Below are positions 49,539 through 58,664 of a DNA stretch of 64,000 nucleotides, piece by piece. The DNA is from Paenibacillus sp. FSL R7-0204. GTDB lineage: Bacteria; Bacillota; Bacilli; Paenibacillales; Paenibacillaceae. The notes under the pieces were generated by a model. The model did no database searches. It was given only the letters and a program-made list of their open reading frames with translations, and was not told the origin of the DNA. Position numbers and translations under genes: made by a program. Where the stretch lies: NCBI RefSeq assembly GCF_038002225.1, contig NZ_JBBOCA010000001.1:7378001-7442000 (forward strand), given 5' to 3'. The number at the start of each line of letters is the position of its first letter. Within the stretch, counting starts at the first letter, position 1.

Positions 49539-50573
49539 TCAGGCCGTAATTCCAAACCGTCCCGGCGGCTTCTCCTCCGGCAGCCCGAACAGATAGCCTT
49601 GTCCCAGGTCCATACCGAGATCGCGGCAGACCAGGAATTCCTCACGGCGTTCAATGCCTTCAGCCAGCAGGCTTGCACCGAATTCGCCAGCCCTGGAGAT
49701 AATCTCTCTAAGCATCCGCTGCTTCCCCTCATCCCGGTCACAGAAGCTGATCAGACTACGGTCAACCTTGACATAATCCGGCTGGAGGCTGGACATCAGC
49801 TCAACCGTAGAGTAGCCCGCGCCTACATCATCCAGTGCAACCCGCATCCCCTGCTGGCGGTATTCGGCGAAGATAGCGCGCAGATGTGCAATATCGCTGA
49901 TCTGCTCCGTCTCCACTACTTCAAATACATAATCCTCCGGGTTCTGGTCCAGCCTCCGGATCGCCTCGAAGGTATGAGTAAGACAATACTTGGGATTATA
50001 AATAGAAGAGGGCAGGAAATTAATGAACCGCTTGATGCCCTTGGGCAGCAGCTTACTGCCGGTCTCTATCGCCGAGATCCGGGCGGCCCGGTCAAGGAAG
50101 GAATGAAACCCTGTCCGCCGGGCAATCTCAAACAGCTCATAGGGCTGAAAATAACTGCCCTGGGGCAGCGGGCGCAGCAGAAATTCAAAGCCGACAATCT
50201 CCTCGCTGAAATTCACAATCGGCTGCATGTGGCTGCAAAAGTCATGGCTCATAATGATGGACACCAGATTCTCGTTAGCGAAGCGGACCTTCAGCTGATC
50301 GAAGGTTAGCCACCGTTCCAGAGCCGCATGGTTACCAATGCTCTTAACGCATACGGATAAGGAGTCTGCTATGTCCTTAGCCTTCACCAGCCATTCTATA
50401 AGCTCCATCAGCTCTTCCTTACGATGATATGGAATGATACAGGTGTTGCTTGTCTCAAATACTTCATAATCGGCATTCCGGATGGCAGCAGCCAGCGGAT
50501 CAGAGCAGGGGCGGAGCTTCAGCTCCCCTTGATCCTCTATCGGGTCGATGTCAGCACAATCAACACAGTTCAT
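49539..50573 (-). CDS. EAL-domain protein, probable c-di-GMP phosphodiesterase
   Basis: The protein has 344 residues from ATG 50573, behind GGAGGAAATTGCC. The EAL domain occupies residues ~100-335. The usual catalytic elements are recognisable: FEFLLRP for EAL, NFLPSSI, EVVETE, ALDDVGAGYST with the metal-binding Asp pair, DYVKVDRS and LLAEGIE. It should hydrolyse cyclic di-GMP. The first ~35 residues contain CVDC and a third Cys (LRPC), perhaps a small metal-binding head. There is no GGDEF domain and no membrane segment. Confidence 0.9.
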   Translation of the reverse strand: MNCVDCADIDPIEDQGELKLRPCSDPLAAAIRNADYEVFETSNTCIIPYHRKEELMELIEWLVKAKDIADSLSVCVKSIGNHAALERWLTFDQLKVRFANENLVSIIMSHDFCSHMQPIVNFSEEIVGFEFLLRPLPQGSYFQPYELFEIARRTGFHSFLDRAARISAIETGSKLLPKGIKRFINFLPSSIYNPKYCLTHTFEAIRRLDQNPEDYVFEVVETEQISDIAHLRAIFAEYRQQGMRVALDDVGAGYSTVELMSSLQPDYVKVDRSLISFCDRDEGKQRMLREIISRAGEFGASLLAEGIERREEFLVCRDLGMDLGQGYLFGLPEEKPPGRFGITA

Positions 50574-50783
50574 GGCAATTTCCTCCGCCTCATGATGTCG
50601 ATAACCTGAGGTCATTATAGCATGATTCCTCCGGCACCATCAGGAAAGAAGCCGCAAAAAGAGCCCCTTATGAACCATGAAGGTCCGTAAGAGGCCCGGG
50701 TTGCCGGAGTATGCACTACTTAGGCTTAGGCGGGAGATTCACCCGTTCCCGGCCACCACAATCCTTTTACTGGAGACAGCCGA

Positions 50784-51203
50784 TTAAGACTGCCATACCC
50801 CGTGCTCACCGTTCTTGCCCATATATTCAATCCGTGAAGGTGACAGCTCAAGAATGACATAATCAGGATCATCCGGTCCCTTGAACCATTTCTCCAAGGA
50901 CTCATTCCATACCTTAGAGCGCAAGCTGTCATCCTTCGTCACAGCAACCGTTGCTTCAATCTCCAGTACATCCTTGCCGCCGCCCTGCTCATAACCGAGC
51001 AAGAGACAAGCATTCGGATTATCCTGAAGCTCTTCTACCTTATGAGTCTTGCGGTTAGTTGCCAGATAGATGGACAGCCCGTCATGAAATACTGCCATGT
51101 AACGCACCTTAGGCTTGTTACCGGCCTCAATCGTGCCGAAGGAACCGAACCTGTTGTCGTCCAGCACCTGTATGATTGTTTTCTCCAGCTCTTTGTTATC
51201 CAT
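50784..51203 (-). CDS. Pyridoxamine 5'-phosphate oxidase-like protein (general-stress type)
   Basis: The protein has 139 residues from ATG 51203, with GGGAG upstream. The split-barrel fold is recognised by FGSFGTIEAGNKPKVRYMAVFHDGLSIYLATN (in parts), KTHKVEELQDNPNACLLLGYE and the C-terminal RIEYMG. Members bind FMN or F420. It resembles general stress protein 26-type proteins more than the true vitamin B6 enzyme. Confidence 0.85.
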   Translation of the reverse strand: MDNKELEKTIIQVLDDNRFGSFGTIEAGNKPKVRYMAVFHDGLSIYLATNRKTHKVEELQDNPNACLLLGYEQGGGKDVLEIEATVAVTKDDSLRSKVWNESLEKWFKGPDDPDYVILELSPSRIEYMGKNGEHGVWQS

Positions 51204-51363
51204 TGACGTCACAGCTCCCTTCAAAATTCATGTGAATATAAGTTTATATATTCACGTCCGCGGTTTGGATTTATGATTAACCTGTGCCTAATATAGTGTA
51301 CCCTTCCCGTTCATTCTGAATCCCGCATTCTGTTCATAAATTGATTCATAAGGAGTCTTATCC

Positions 51364-52542
51364 TTGAAAAAACTAATCTGGATCGGCTGTCTCTCCTATT
51401 TCGTAATCGGCCTCGCCCATGTTGTGCTAGGCTCCATTCTGCCAGTGCTGCTCCAGCATTATGACCGCAGCTACAGTGCAGGGGGCGAGCTGATCTTCAG
51501 CCAGTTCGCGGGCTTCCTGGCCGGCGTACTGGTCTCGCCGCTGCTGAACCGGCGGTTCGGCAAACGCGGCGGCATTCTGATTGCCACCGGCCTGCTGCTC
51601 TGTGCCGAGATTGCTTACGCCTTCCTCCCGCCCTGGGGCTGGATGTACGTAATTGCCGTAGCCGCAGGGTTCGGCTTCGGGATGATCGAAGCCGTCATCG
51701 GCACGATTATTATAGCCGCAGTCACCGAAGGAACGGCGGTTGCCATGAGCCGGCTGGAGGTGCTGTTCGGTGTCGGGGCGCTGCTCATGCCGCTGGCGGC
51801 CAGTCCGCTGATTGCCGCAGGGCAGTGGAGGCTGGCCTTCCTGATCGTTGCCGCCTGCTCCCTCCTCTCGCTGCTCTTCTGGGCGAAGAGCAGATTCGGC
51901 CCGCTGGACAGCGCGCTGAATGAGCGGCCTGCCCGCCCTGACCGCGCTGCGGCAGCGGGAACCACCAGAAGATTGTCCTTGCCCTACAAGGGCAAGCAAT
52001 GGGTGGTGCTTGGCTTGTTCATTCTGTTCTTCTTTCTCTATGTAGGCACTGAGATGAGCCTGGTGAATTTCATGCCGGCGATCTTCATCGCGAAGCTGGG
52101 CATGAGCGAGGCCGCGGCTGCGCTCACGGTGACCTTCTTCTGGCTTGCCATGTCGGCAGGCAGACTGTTCGCCGGTGTCATCGCAGAGAAGATCTCCTAC
52201 CGCATCTATGTGCTCGTCAGCTGCTTTGCCGCTTTGCTGCTGCTTATTATTTTCCCGTTCGCCGGTCACCGGCTTGCCGCCTTTGCCATCATCCTGCTGC
52301 TTGGCCTGTTCATGTCCGGCATCTTCTCCATCGCGCTGGTCTTCTCCAGCAAGCTGCTGCCCGGCGCGGAAGAATCCACGCCCAGCATTATGATCGCCTC
52401 CGGAGGAATTGGCGGCGCAGTACTGCCGCTGCTGACCGGCTGGTCCATGGATCATCTGCAGATCGCCCAGACCTCAGGACTTTTGGCCGCTTTTGCCGCG
52501 CTGTTATTCGTGCTGAGCGTAACCGCCTGGAGAATCGGGTAA
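51364..52542 (+). CDS. MFS transporter, sugar/fucose-permease-like
   Basis: The protein has 392 residues. It starts at TTG 51364, with AAGGAG 9 bases upstream. Twelve hydrophobic segments can be counted, with a central soluble loop after helix 6 (residues ~178-210). The shape (LAHVVLGSILPVLLQHY, AGFGFGMIEAVIGTII) is of the FucP/YfkF-like group. The substrate is not readable. It is followed at 49 bases by the CorA-like gene. Confidence 0.86.
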   Translation: MKKLIWIGCLSYFVIGLAHVVLGSILPVLLQHYDRSYSAGGELIFSQFAGFLAGVLVSPLLNRRFGKRGGILIATGLLLCAEIAYAFLPPWGWMYVIAVAAGFGFGMIEAVIGTIIIAAVTEGTAVAMSRLEVLFGVGALLMPLAASPLIAAGQWRLAFLIVAACSLLSLLFWAKSRFGPLDSALNERPARPDRAAAAGTTRRLSLPYKGKQWVVLGLFILFFFLYVGTEMSLVNFMPAIFIAKLGMSEAAAALTVTFFWLAMSAGRLFAGVIAEKISYRIYVLVSCFAALLLLIIFPFAGHRLAAFAIILLLGLFMSGIFSIALVFSSKLLPGAEESTPSIMIASGGIGGAVLPLLTGWSMDHLQIAQTSGLLAAFAALLFVLSVTAWRIG

Positions 52543-52590
52543 TTGTAAACTACAAGGTCCATATTCTGTAAATAAGGATGGAACCCACCC

Positions 52591-54042
52591 ATGGCTATAC
52601 CGCATTCCGAGCCCACTCTGCATACCGCCTTGCTGCAATTCATTTTCCCCTTTTCGATTAAGGCGGAGGTCGATCAAGAGCTGATTGAGAGTTTACAGAA
52701 GGATGGATTTACGCGTTTTTTTCTTGAGAACAAGGAACTGGAGCATGCCTATTACGGAGAGAACCACTGTGTATCCCATGAGAAAATGGAGCGCAGCTAT
52801 CTTCCGTTTGCCGCCCATGTCTTGTTTCCGCGTGAGAAGGACAAGGATTCCTTCCGCCGCTTTTCCCGGGTGAGTGATCTGCTGTGCGGGCTGCAAATGC
52901 CCTTCCAGACGGTTCCCTTCCGAGTGCTGTCGACCGATGTGTTCCTCTGCCCGTTCGAGCTGGGCTTCCTGACGGTAAGAGTGGCTATTGAGGAGGAGAA
53001 TCTCCCCTTCAGCATGGTGCTGGAATTCGCCGACCGGTTCCGTAACCTGGAGGATGTGAGTGTTCAGGATGAGCATACCTTCATCCATTGTCATAAGAAG
53101 TCTTTTGCCCGGGTGGAGGACTTTGTGTTCAGGCACCTGGCAGCCGGTCTGGAGCCGTATCTCGATCCTGCGGAGACGAATGGCAATTATTTCGAGACCC
53201 TGCCCTTCTTCGTCGATGAACGGATGCTGGTGCAGGCCTTCTACGGCGTTAATCTCCCGGAGGATGAGGAAGAGATCAGTGTCGAAATGCTCTACCGTGC
53301 CTCCCAGGTGGATGGTCTGACCATCGACGGCAGCCCCTATATGAGTGCAAGTGATCCGGATTATATCAAGCAGTACACCCGGGATCATTGCTACAGCCGC
53401 TGGGGTCCGGACACCTACTATATGACCAATGAGCAGACCTTTTGCTGCGTGAGCCGGGCCAAGCCGGAGATTGCTGCAGGTCTGATCAGCCAGATGTACG
53501 GCGAATATTATTACGGAATGCTGCTGAGTATTTTTCATAAAATCGTGCTGCTGAAGCTCGCCAACCTCCACTCCCGGCTGCGCATCAACCACGATAACGA
53601 CGAGATCGAGAATCTGATCTTCCTGATCAACAAATTCTCGGCCAAATTCTACTTCCTGGAGCTGATTTCGCAGTCGCAGGGGCGTGAGATTTTTTTTCAG
53701 CTGCGTAAGGTGTATGGCAATGACGCCCTGTTCGATGAGGTGAAAATGACCCTGAATGACCTGTTCCAGTATCAGGACAAATTCCAGGCCAAACGGCGGG
53801 ATACGCTCCTGATGGTGCTCACCGTCTTTACGGTTATCAGCGGGATTTACGGGATGAACCAGGTGATCGAGGATCTGAAGGGCCAGATCGACTGGAGCAA
53901 AATGCTGGAGTACTCCGCGTTCGAGTATCTGGCTCTGTTCCTGACCTTCTCGGGGATCACCGTCAGTGTCGGCTTAACGCTGAGAGAGATCTGGAACGGC
54001 ATCCGCAGCCGCCGCAAGAAGCGGCATTATACGAGGGATTAA
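52591..54042 (+). CDS. Divergent CorA-like membrane protein
   Basis: The protein has 483 residues. The last ~75 carry two membrane helices separated by a short loop, with YGMN at residues 420-423 closing the first helix, the signature of CorA-type magnesium channels. Before it lies a long helical region (LANLHSRLRINHDNDEIENLIFLIN). The first ~290 residues form a soluble domain that matches nothing I know. No signal peptide is present. Fold-level similarity suggests a divalent-cation channel, but the N-terminal domain is unusual. The ATG at 52591 has AAGGATGG upstream. Confidence 0.7.
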   Translation: MAIPHSEPTLHTALLQFIFPFSIKAEVDQELIESLQKDGFTRFFLENKELEHAYYGENHCVSHEKMERSYLPFAAHVLFPREKDKDSFRRFSRVSDLLCGLQMPFQTVPFRVLSTDVFLCPFELGFLTVRVAIEEENLPFSMVLEFADRFRNLEDVSVQDEHTFIHCHKKSFARVEDFVFRHLAAGLEPYLDPAETNGNYFETLPFFVDERMLVQAFYGVNLPEDEEEISVEMLYRASQVDGLTIDGSPYMSASDPDYIKQYTRDHCYSRWGPDTYYMTNEQTFCCVSRAKPEIAAGLISQMYGEYYYGMLLSIFHKIVLLKLANLHSRLRINHDNDEIENLIFLINKFSAKFYFLELISQSQGREIFFQLRKVYGNDALFDEVKMTLNDLFQYQDKFQAKRRDTLLMVLTVFTVISGIYGMNQVIEDLKGQIDWSKMLEYSAFEYLALFLTFSGITVSVGLTLREIWNGIRSRRKKRHYTRD

Positions 54043-54120
54043 GACACAGAGGGTGGACAACGGCGGGACTGCCGTCTATAATACACCGTAAGAACATAGC
54101 AATACCCGTGAACTTTATAG

Positions 54121-54210
54121 AACCAGGGGTGCTGGAATTGGCCGGCTGAGATTGTATCCCACAAGATACTGACCCTTATACCTGATCTGGATAATGCCAG
54201 CGTAGGAATC
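54121..54210 (+). ncRNA. TPP (THI-box) riboswitch
   Basis: The conserved core is present in order: GGGGTGC, GCCGGCTGAGA, a variable hairpin (GTATCCCACAAGATAC), TGACCC, ACCTGATCTGGATAATGCCAGCG and TAGGAA, which bind thiamine pyrophosphate. It precedes a terminator hairpin and the ThiYXZ-type operon, so ligand binding should stop expression. Confidence 0.95.
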
Positions 54211-54270
54211 TTCATTCGGCACAGTGCCTTGAGCGGTACTGAAGCTGAATTCCCCTCACGCAAGTCACTG

Positions 54271-54297
54271 GCGTCCCGATCTTCGGGACGCTTTTTT
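54271..54297 (+). terminator. Expression-platform terminator of the TPP riboswitch
   Basis: GCGTCCCGA-TCT-TCGGGACGC stem with a six-T tail. It lies 60 bases after the aptamer and 70 before the first gene, as in transcription-attenuation riboswitches. Confidence 0.9.
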
Positions 54298-54368
54298 GAT
54301 TCTAAGGATATACAGGATTACGGTTTCTGTAAGCTCTGAAGACCAGGGGTTGCTGGAAGGAGAGAGAA

Positions 54369-55442
54369 ATGGGAGTCAAAAAAACAGTCACACTACTGCT
54401 CAGCTCCATGCTGCTGCTTACCGTAGCGGGATGTGGCGGCGGGAACAACAGCGGCAATGCGGGGGCCAGCGCACCTGCTGCCGGTAACAGCACGGCTGCA
54501 CCTGATGCAACCGCAGCCGCACCCACGGATGCACCTAAGGCGCTAACCCAGGTCAAGATTGCCCTGGACTGGACGCCGAACACGAATCACACCGGCCTGT
54601 ATGCTGCCAAAGAGCTGGGCTATTACGCGGAGGAAGGGCTTGATGTGCAGATTGTACAGCCTGGCGCTGCCGGGTCCGATACGATGGTCACTTCCGGCGA
54701 AGCCCAGTTCGGCATCAGTGCCCAGGAGGCGCTGACCCTGGCCCGTCTGCAGGATGTGCCGCTGGTGTCGATCGCTGCAATCATTCAGCATAATACCTCC
54801 GGGTTCGCGGCTCCGAAGGACCGCAATATTAAGACGCCGAAGGACTTTGAAGGCAAAACGTACGGAGGCTGGGGCTCCCCTGCGGAGCAGGCTGCCATGA
54901 AAGCCATCATGGACCCTGAAGGCGGGGATGTCTCCAAGGTGAAGCTGGTGAATATCGGCGAAGCGGACTTTTTCACAGCCGTGAAGCGGGATATTGACTT
55001 CGCCTGGATCTTCTACGCCTGGACCGGCGTGGAAGCCGAGCTGCGCGGGGAGCCGCTGGATATGCTGTATCTGAAGGATTATGCTCCGCAGCTGGATTAC
55101 TACACGCCGGTGCTGACCACTAGCGAGAAGGAGATCGCCGAGCATCCTGAAGTGGTGAAGGCCTTCCTGAAGGCTACGTCCAAGGGATATCAGTACGCTA
55201 TCGATAACCCGGAAGAAGCCGCAACGGTCCTGTCGGATGCTGTACCAGACCTTGATCCCAAGCTGGTGCTGGCCAGCCAGAAATGGCTTAGCCCGAAATA
55301 CAAGGACGACGCCCCGCGCTGGGGTGAGCAGAAGCTTGAGATCTGGAAGAATTACGCCGACTGGATGTACGGCCTGAAGCTGCTGGATAAGCCGCTGGAT
55401 GCGGAGAGTACGTTTACGAATGAATTTTTGCCGGAATCATAA
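54369..55442 (+). CDS. thiY: ABC transporter substrate-binding lipoprotein (ThiY/NMT1-like)
   Basis: The protein has 357 residues. The signal peptide ends in the lipobox VAGC, followed by a Gly/Asn/Ala-rich tether. KIALDWTPNTNHTGLYAAK is the thiamine-precursor-binding family signature; GLDVQIVQPGAAGSDTMV and HNTSGFAAPKDRNIKTPKDFEG continue it. It probably captures a hydroxymethylpyrimidine derivative (formylaminopyrimidine). TPP riboswitch upstream. AGGAG lies before the ATG. Confidence 0.92.
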   Translation: MGVKKTVTLLLSSMLLLTVAGCGGGNNSGNAGASAPAAGNSTAAPDATAAAPTDAPKALTQVKIALDWTPNTNHTGLYAAKELGYYAEEGLDVQIVQPGAAGSDTMVTSGEAQFGISAQEALTLARLQDVPLVSIAAIIQHNTSGFAAPKDRNIKTPKDFEGKTYGGWGSPAEQAAMKAIMDPEGGDVSKVKLVNIGEADFFTAVKRDIDFAWIFYAWTGVEAELRGEPLDMLYLKDYAPQLDYYTPVLTTSEKEIAEHPEVVKAFLKATSKGYQYAIDNPEEAATVLSDAVPDLDPKLVLASQKWLSPKYKDDAPRWGEQKLEIWKNYADWMYGLKLLDKPLDAESTFTNEFLPES

Positions 55443-55493
55443 TGAGCCCGCATGGCGGGAATCTTATACCTAACTTGAAAGGAATGATTGATC

Positions 55494-55787
55494 ATGGCTA
55501 ATACACTGCTCAGCATTCAGGTAATTCCGAAGACACCGAACAACGAGGATTCCATCCCTTACGTGGACAAGGCCATTGAGGTCATTCAGAAGTCAGGCGT
55601 GAAGCATCAGGTGAATCCGCTGGAGACCACGATGGAGGGCGAGCTGTCCGACCTTCTCGATATTGTGCGTGATATGCATGAGGCGCTGATCGCTTCCGGC
55701 AGTCCTAGTGTCATCTCCCAGATCAAGATCGCCCATAATCCGGGCGGCATCAGCATGGAGAAGCTGACGGAGAAATACCGGCCGTGA
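55494..55787 (+). CDS. MTH1187/YkoF-family thiamine-binding protein
   Basis: The protein has 97 residues from ATG 55494, with AAAGGA 10 bases upstream; the TTG two codons earlier is rejected. LLSIQVIPKTPNNEDSIPYVDKAIEVI and the MEGELSDLLDIVRDMHEAL segment fit the thiamine-binding DUF77 family. It is co-transcribed with the importer and could store or deliver the pyrimidine or thiamine. It overlaps the permease start by 4 bases. Confidence 0.87.
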   Translation: MANTLLSIQVIPKTPNNEDSIPYVDKAIEVIQKSGVKHQVNPLETTMEGELSDLLDIVRDMHEALIASGSPSVISQIKIAHNPGGISMEKLTEKYRP

Positions 55788-56545
55788 GAAGCACCTGGAA
55801 GCTAGTGTGGCCGCCCTTTGTGGCGGTCCTCTTTTTTGTCGGGATATGGCAGCTATCGGTCATGCTATTCGACATCCCGGCTTACCAGCTGCCCAGCCCC
55901 GCGGATATCGCGCGTGAATCGAAGAACAACGCCTCCGGGATCTGGGAGCACACCGCCGCCACGCTGCGGCTGACCCTGATCGGCTTCCCGGTCGGCACAG
56001 GCATCGGCCTGCTCACCGCCTTGCTGCTGCATCTGCTGCCCTGGGTCAAGCGGGCGATCTATCCGCTGCTGATCCTCAGCCAGAATGTGCCCTCCATTGC
56101 GCTGGCCCCGCTGCTGATTATCTGGTTCGGCTTCGGCCTGCTGCCCAAAATCATCCTGATCACCCTCGTCTGCTTCTTCCCCGTAGCTGTTGCAGCCATG
56201 GGCGGACTGGCCCAAAGCGACCGGGTGATGATGAATTATATGAAGATGGCCGGTGCGGGCAAGTGGCAGATCTTCACCCGGCTGGAGCTTCCCGGCTCCT
56301 TGCCCTCCCTGTTCTCCGGGCTCAAAATCTCCGCCACCTATGCGGTGATGGGCGCAGTGGTGGCCGAATGGATCGGCGCCGACAAAGGGATCGGCTACTA
56401 TATGCTGCTGCAGAAGTCCTCTTACCGTGCGGACCGGATGTTCGTGGCTATCGCCATCATCGTGCTGCTGAGTCTCGTATTATTCGCGCTCATTGCCCTG
56501 CTGGAGAGATGGCTGGTGCGCTGGAAGCCGCGCAAGGATGCTTAA
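55784..56545 (+). CDS. thiX: ABC transporter permease (ThiX-like)
   Basis: The protein has 253 residues. It starts at GTG 55784 in a GTGA overlap. It has six membrane helices and the SsuC/TauC-type loop MKMAGAGKWQIFTRLELPGSLP. It makes the channel for the thiamine precursor together with ThiY and ThiZ. Confidence 0.92.
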   Translation: MRSTWKLVWPPFVAVLFFVGIWQLSVMLFDIPAYQLPSPADIARESKNNASGIWEHTAATLRLTLIGFPVGTGIGLLTALLLHLLPWVKRAIYPLLILSQNVPSIALAPLLIIWFGFGLLPKIILITLVCFFPVAVAAMGGLAQSDRVMMNYMKMAGAGKWQIFTRLELPGSLPSLFSGLKISATYAVMGAVVAEWIGADKGIGYYMLLQKSSYRADRMFVAIAIIVLLSLVLFALIALLERWLVRWKPRKDA

Positions 56546-56607
56546 CGTGTACGGAAGGATCATCCAGAACGGAAGTAACCATAATGCACTGAAGGAGGCT
56601 GGACGAA

Positions 56608-57450
56608 GTGTCTGAGCTTACGAGAATTGAACTGGAGAAGGCGGACGTAGATGGACGCCTGGGTACACGGAGTGTGCCGCCTGCGCTCGAAGTCAGCGGC
56701 ATCAGCAAGTCGTTCCAGCACCGCCGCCGGGAGACGCAGGTGCTGGATCAGGTGTCCCTGACCGTGGAGCCGCAGGAATTCGTCTCCATTGTCGGCCCGT
56801 CCGGCTGCGGGAAAAGCACGCTGTTCCATATCATCGGCGGCCTTACGCTGCCGGATACCGGAACCGTGAGCATGAACGGCATCCCGGTGACCGGGCAGCG
56901 CGGCAAGATCAGCTATATGCCGCAGCAGCCCGCACTGTTCCCGTGGCGCAGCACACTGGATAACGTCCTGCTTGGCGCCGAGCTGCAAGGCGCCCCCAAG
57001 CGGGAGGCCCGCGAGGCTGCACGCCACTGGCTGGCGAAGATCGGCCTCGGCGGCTTCGAGCGGGCTTACCCGCACATGCTGTCCGGCGGCATGCAGCAGC
57101 GGGCCGCCTTCCTGAGGGCCATGCTCGCGCCGCAGGAGCTGATGCTGCTCGACGAGCCGTTCAGCGCGCTCGATGCGCTGACCCGCGAGCAGATGCAGCG
57201 CTGGCTGCTGGAGCTGTGGGAGGAGAACCGCCGCTCCGTGCTGTTCATCACCCACAACATCGAAGAGGCGCTGCTGCTCTCCACCCGCATCTACGTCTTC
57301 TCGGGGCGTCCCGGCTCCGTCCTCCACACCGTGGAGGTCCCGTTCCCGCGTCCGCGCCGCGAAGAGATCGCCGATTCGCCGGAGTTCCTCCGGATGCGGC
57401 GCCAGCTCTCAGAGTGGATGCGCGAGGAGCAGGCGAAGAGCCAGAGCTAA
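56608..57450 (+). CDS. thiZ: ABC transporter ATP-binding protein (ThiZ-like)
   Basis: The protein has 280 residues from GTG 56608, with AAGGAGG 9 bases upstream. Walker A is GPSGCGKSTLFHIIGG, the signature MLSGGMQQRAAFLRAML and Walker B LMLLDEPFSALDA. It ends the operon. The first ~30 residues before the ABC domain are an extra leader (VDGRLGTRSVPPALEVSG). Confidence 0.93.
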   Translation: MSELTRIELEKADVDGRLGTRSVPPALEVSGISKSFQHRRRETQVLDQVSLTVEPQEFVSIVGPSGCGKSTLFHIIGGLTLPDTGTVSMNGIPVTGQRGKISYMPQQPALFPWRSTLDNVLLGAELQGAPKREAREAARHWLAKIGLGGFERAYPHMLSGGMQQRAAFLRAMLAPQELMLLDEPFSALDALTREQMQRWLLELWEENRRSVLFITHNIEEALLLSTRIYVFSGRPGSVLHTVEVPFPRPRREEIADSPEFLRMRRQLSEWMREEQAKSQS

Positions 57451-57561
57451 GAGGGGGTGCTGCGCTGGTGACTTAGCGGGATAAGCTTGCGCCCCTTGCT
57501 ATGCGCATCTACAGCGCTCCTGATTCGGCACTGCCTTGTCTATAGCGGCACAACTCTATCT

Positions 57562-57744
57562 GATTGTATTTACTGCAATAGAATCTGCAATATTCCAGTC
57601 AAAATTCACTTCTGCTGTATTTCGTACAGCAGATTTTTGTTTATTTGCCGCAAAACACCACTTTCGAAGATTTCTGCTGTACAGAGTACAACAGAATAGG
57701 GTTAATCGCCGATTCAAGGGACATCTGTTGTATAAAATACAGTG
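57562..57744. repeat. Dispersed hairpin repeat, family A copy 2
   Basis: This copy matches 16068-16250 in its ordered motifs: GATTGTATTTACTGCAATAG, the palindrome CTGCTGTA-TTTCG-TACAGCAG, AGATTTCTGCTGTACAGAGT and TGTATAAAATACAG. It occupies the first part of the 610-base gap after thiZ. Confidence 0.75.
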
Positions 57745-57825
57745 GAGCTAACCATTCCACCCATAGCTGTATTACGTGCGATTAAAAGCAGCCAAAAGCA
57801 TAGTTTGTCTGCTATAACTGTAATT

Positions 57826-57944
57826 GGTACAACTAAGTTAGCCCAAAATGAGTCAAAACCAGAATATACAGTTAGTTTAATTGCACCAAATTCAGCTATA
57901 TGGAGTTTCGGCGGTACAACAGGCGATTTAGTTGTACAGAGTGC
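57826..57944. repeat. Dispersed inverted repeat, family E copy 2
   Basis: It starts GGTACAACTAAGTTAG and ends AGGCGATTTAGTTGTACAGA with GTGC, the latter matching 26746-26770. Together with family A it fills the gap between thiZ and the regulator gene at 58062; no ORF is supported there. Confidence 0.55.
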
Positions 57945-58061
57945 ATGTAGCACATCGCATCATATAGCAAAACTGTTATGTTTCAAGGCATGGCTTCTCC
58001 AGACACATCCTGCATCTTCGTACACTCACCGCCCACCCCAGCCCAGCTTGCCCCTGCCTGC

Positions 58062-58664
58062 CTAGATCCAGCCCTTATCCTCCGCCAGCCGCACGGCTTC
58101 GATCCGGGTCTTGACCGCAAGCTTGCTGAGGATCTCCGAGATGTAGTTGCGGACCGTGCCATAGGAGAGGTGGAGCGCCGCGGCGATCTCTCCGGCGCTG
58201 CGGCCTGCGGCAGCCAGCTTCAGAATCTCCCGCTCCCGGTCCGAGAGCGGGTTCTCTTCACGCAGGCTGCCAAAGACCAGCTCGGGGGAGACCTCGCGGC
58301 CCCCGCCCATCACGCGGCGGATGGCATCCGCCAGCTTATCCACCGGCTCATCCTTCAGCAGATACCCCTGAATCCCGGCCTTCACCCCGCGCTCGAAATA
58401 ACCGGGACGGGCGAAGGTGGTCAGGATAATGATTTTGGTGCGGCAGCCCCGCGACTTCAGCAGCTCGGCCACCTCCAGACCGCTCATCAGCGGCATCTCA
58501 ATATCCATCAGACACACATCCGGCTGGACACGCTCGATCAGAGCCAGCGCCTCCGCCCCGTCTCCCGCTTCGCCCGCTACCTCAATATCATCCTCCAGAT
58601 CGAGCAGCGAAGCCATCGCGCCGCGCAGCAGCCGCTGATCTTCGGCAATTATGATGCTGATCAT
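58062..58664 (-). CDS. LuxR-type response regulator (YvfU/DesR-like)
   Basis: The protein has 200 residues. The receiver domain has EDQ at 8-10, phospho-acceptor Asp54 (VCLMDIEMPL) and LLKD. The LuxR effector has LSDREREILKLAAAGRSAGE and GTVRNYISEILSKL. It forms an operon with the histidine kinase (4-base overlap), the permease and the ATPase, and probably regulates them. Confidence 0.92.
   Translation of the reverse strand: MISIIIAEDQRLLRGAMASLLDLEDDIEVAGEAGDGAEALALIERVQPDVCLMDIEMPLMSGLEVAELLKSRGCRTKIIILTTFARPGYFERGVKAGIQGYLLKDEPVDKLADAIRRVMGGGREVSPELVFGSLREENPLSDREREILKLAAAGRSAGEIAAALHLSYGTVRNYISEILSKLAVKTRIEAVRLAEDKGWI

Noticed and set aside
52693..53592. A 299-codon minus-strand ORF inside the CorA-like gene
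   Set aside because: It has no ribosome site and no family motif, whereas the sense protein has a coherent CorA-like C-terminus.
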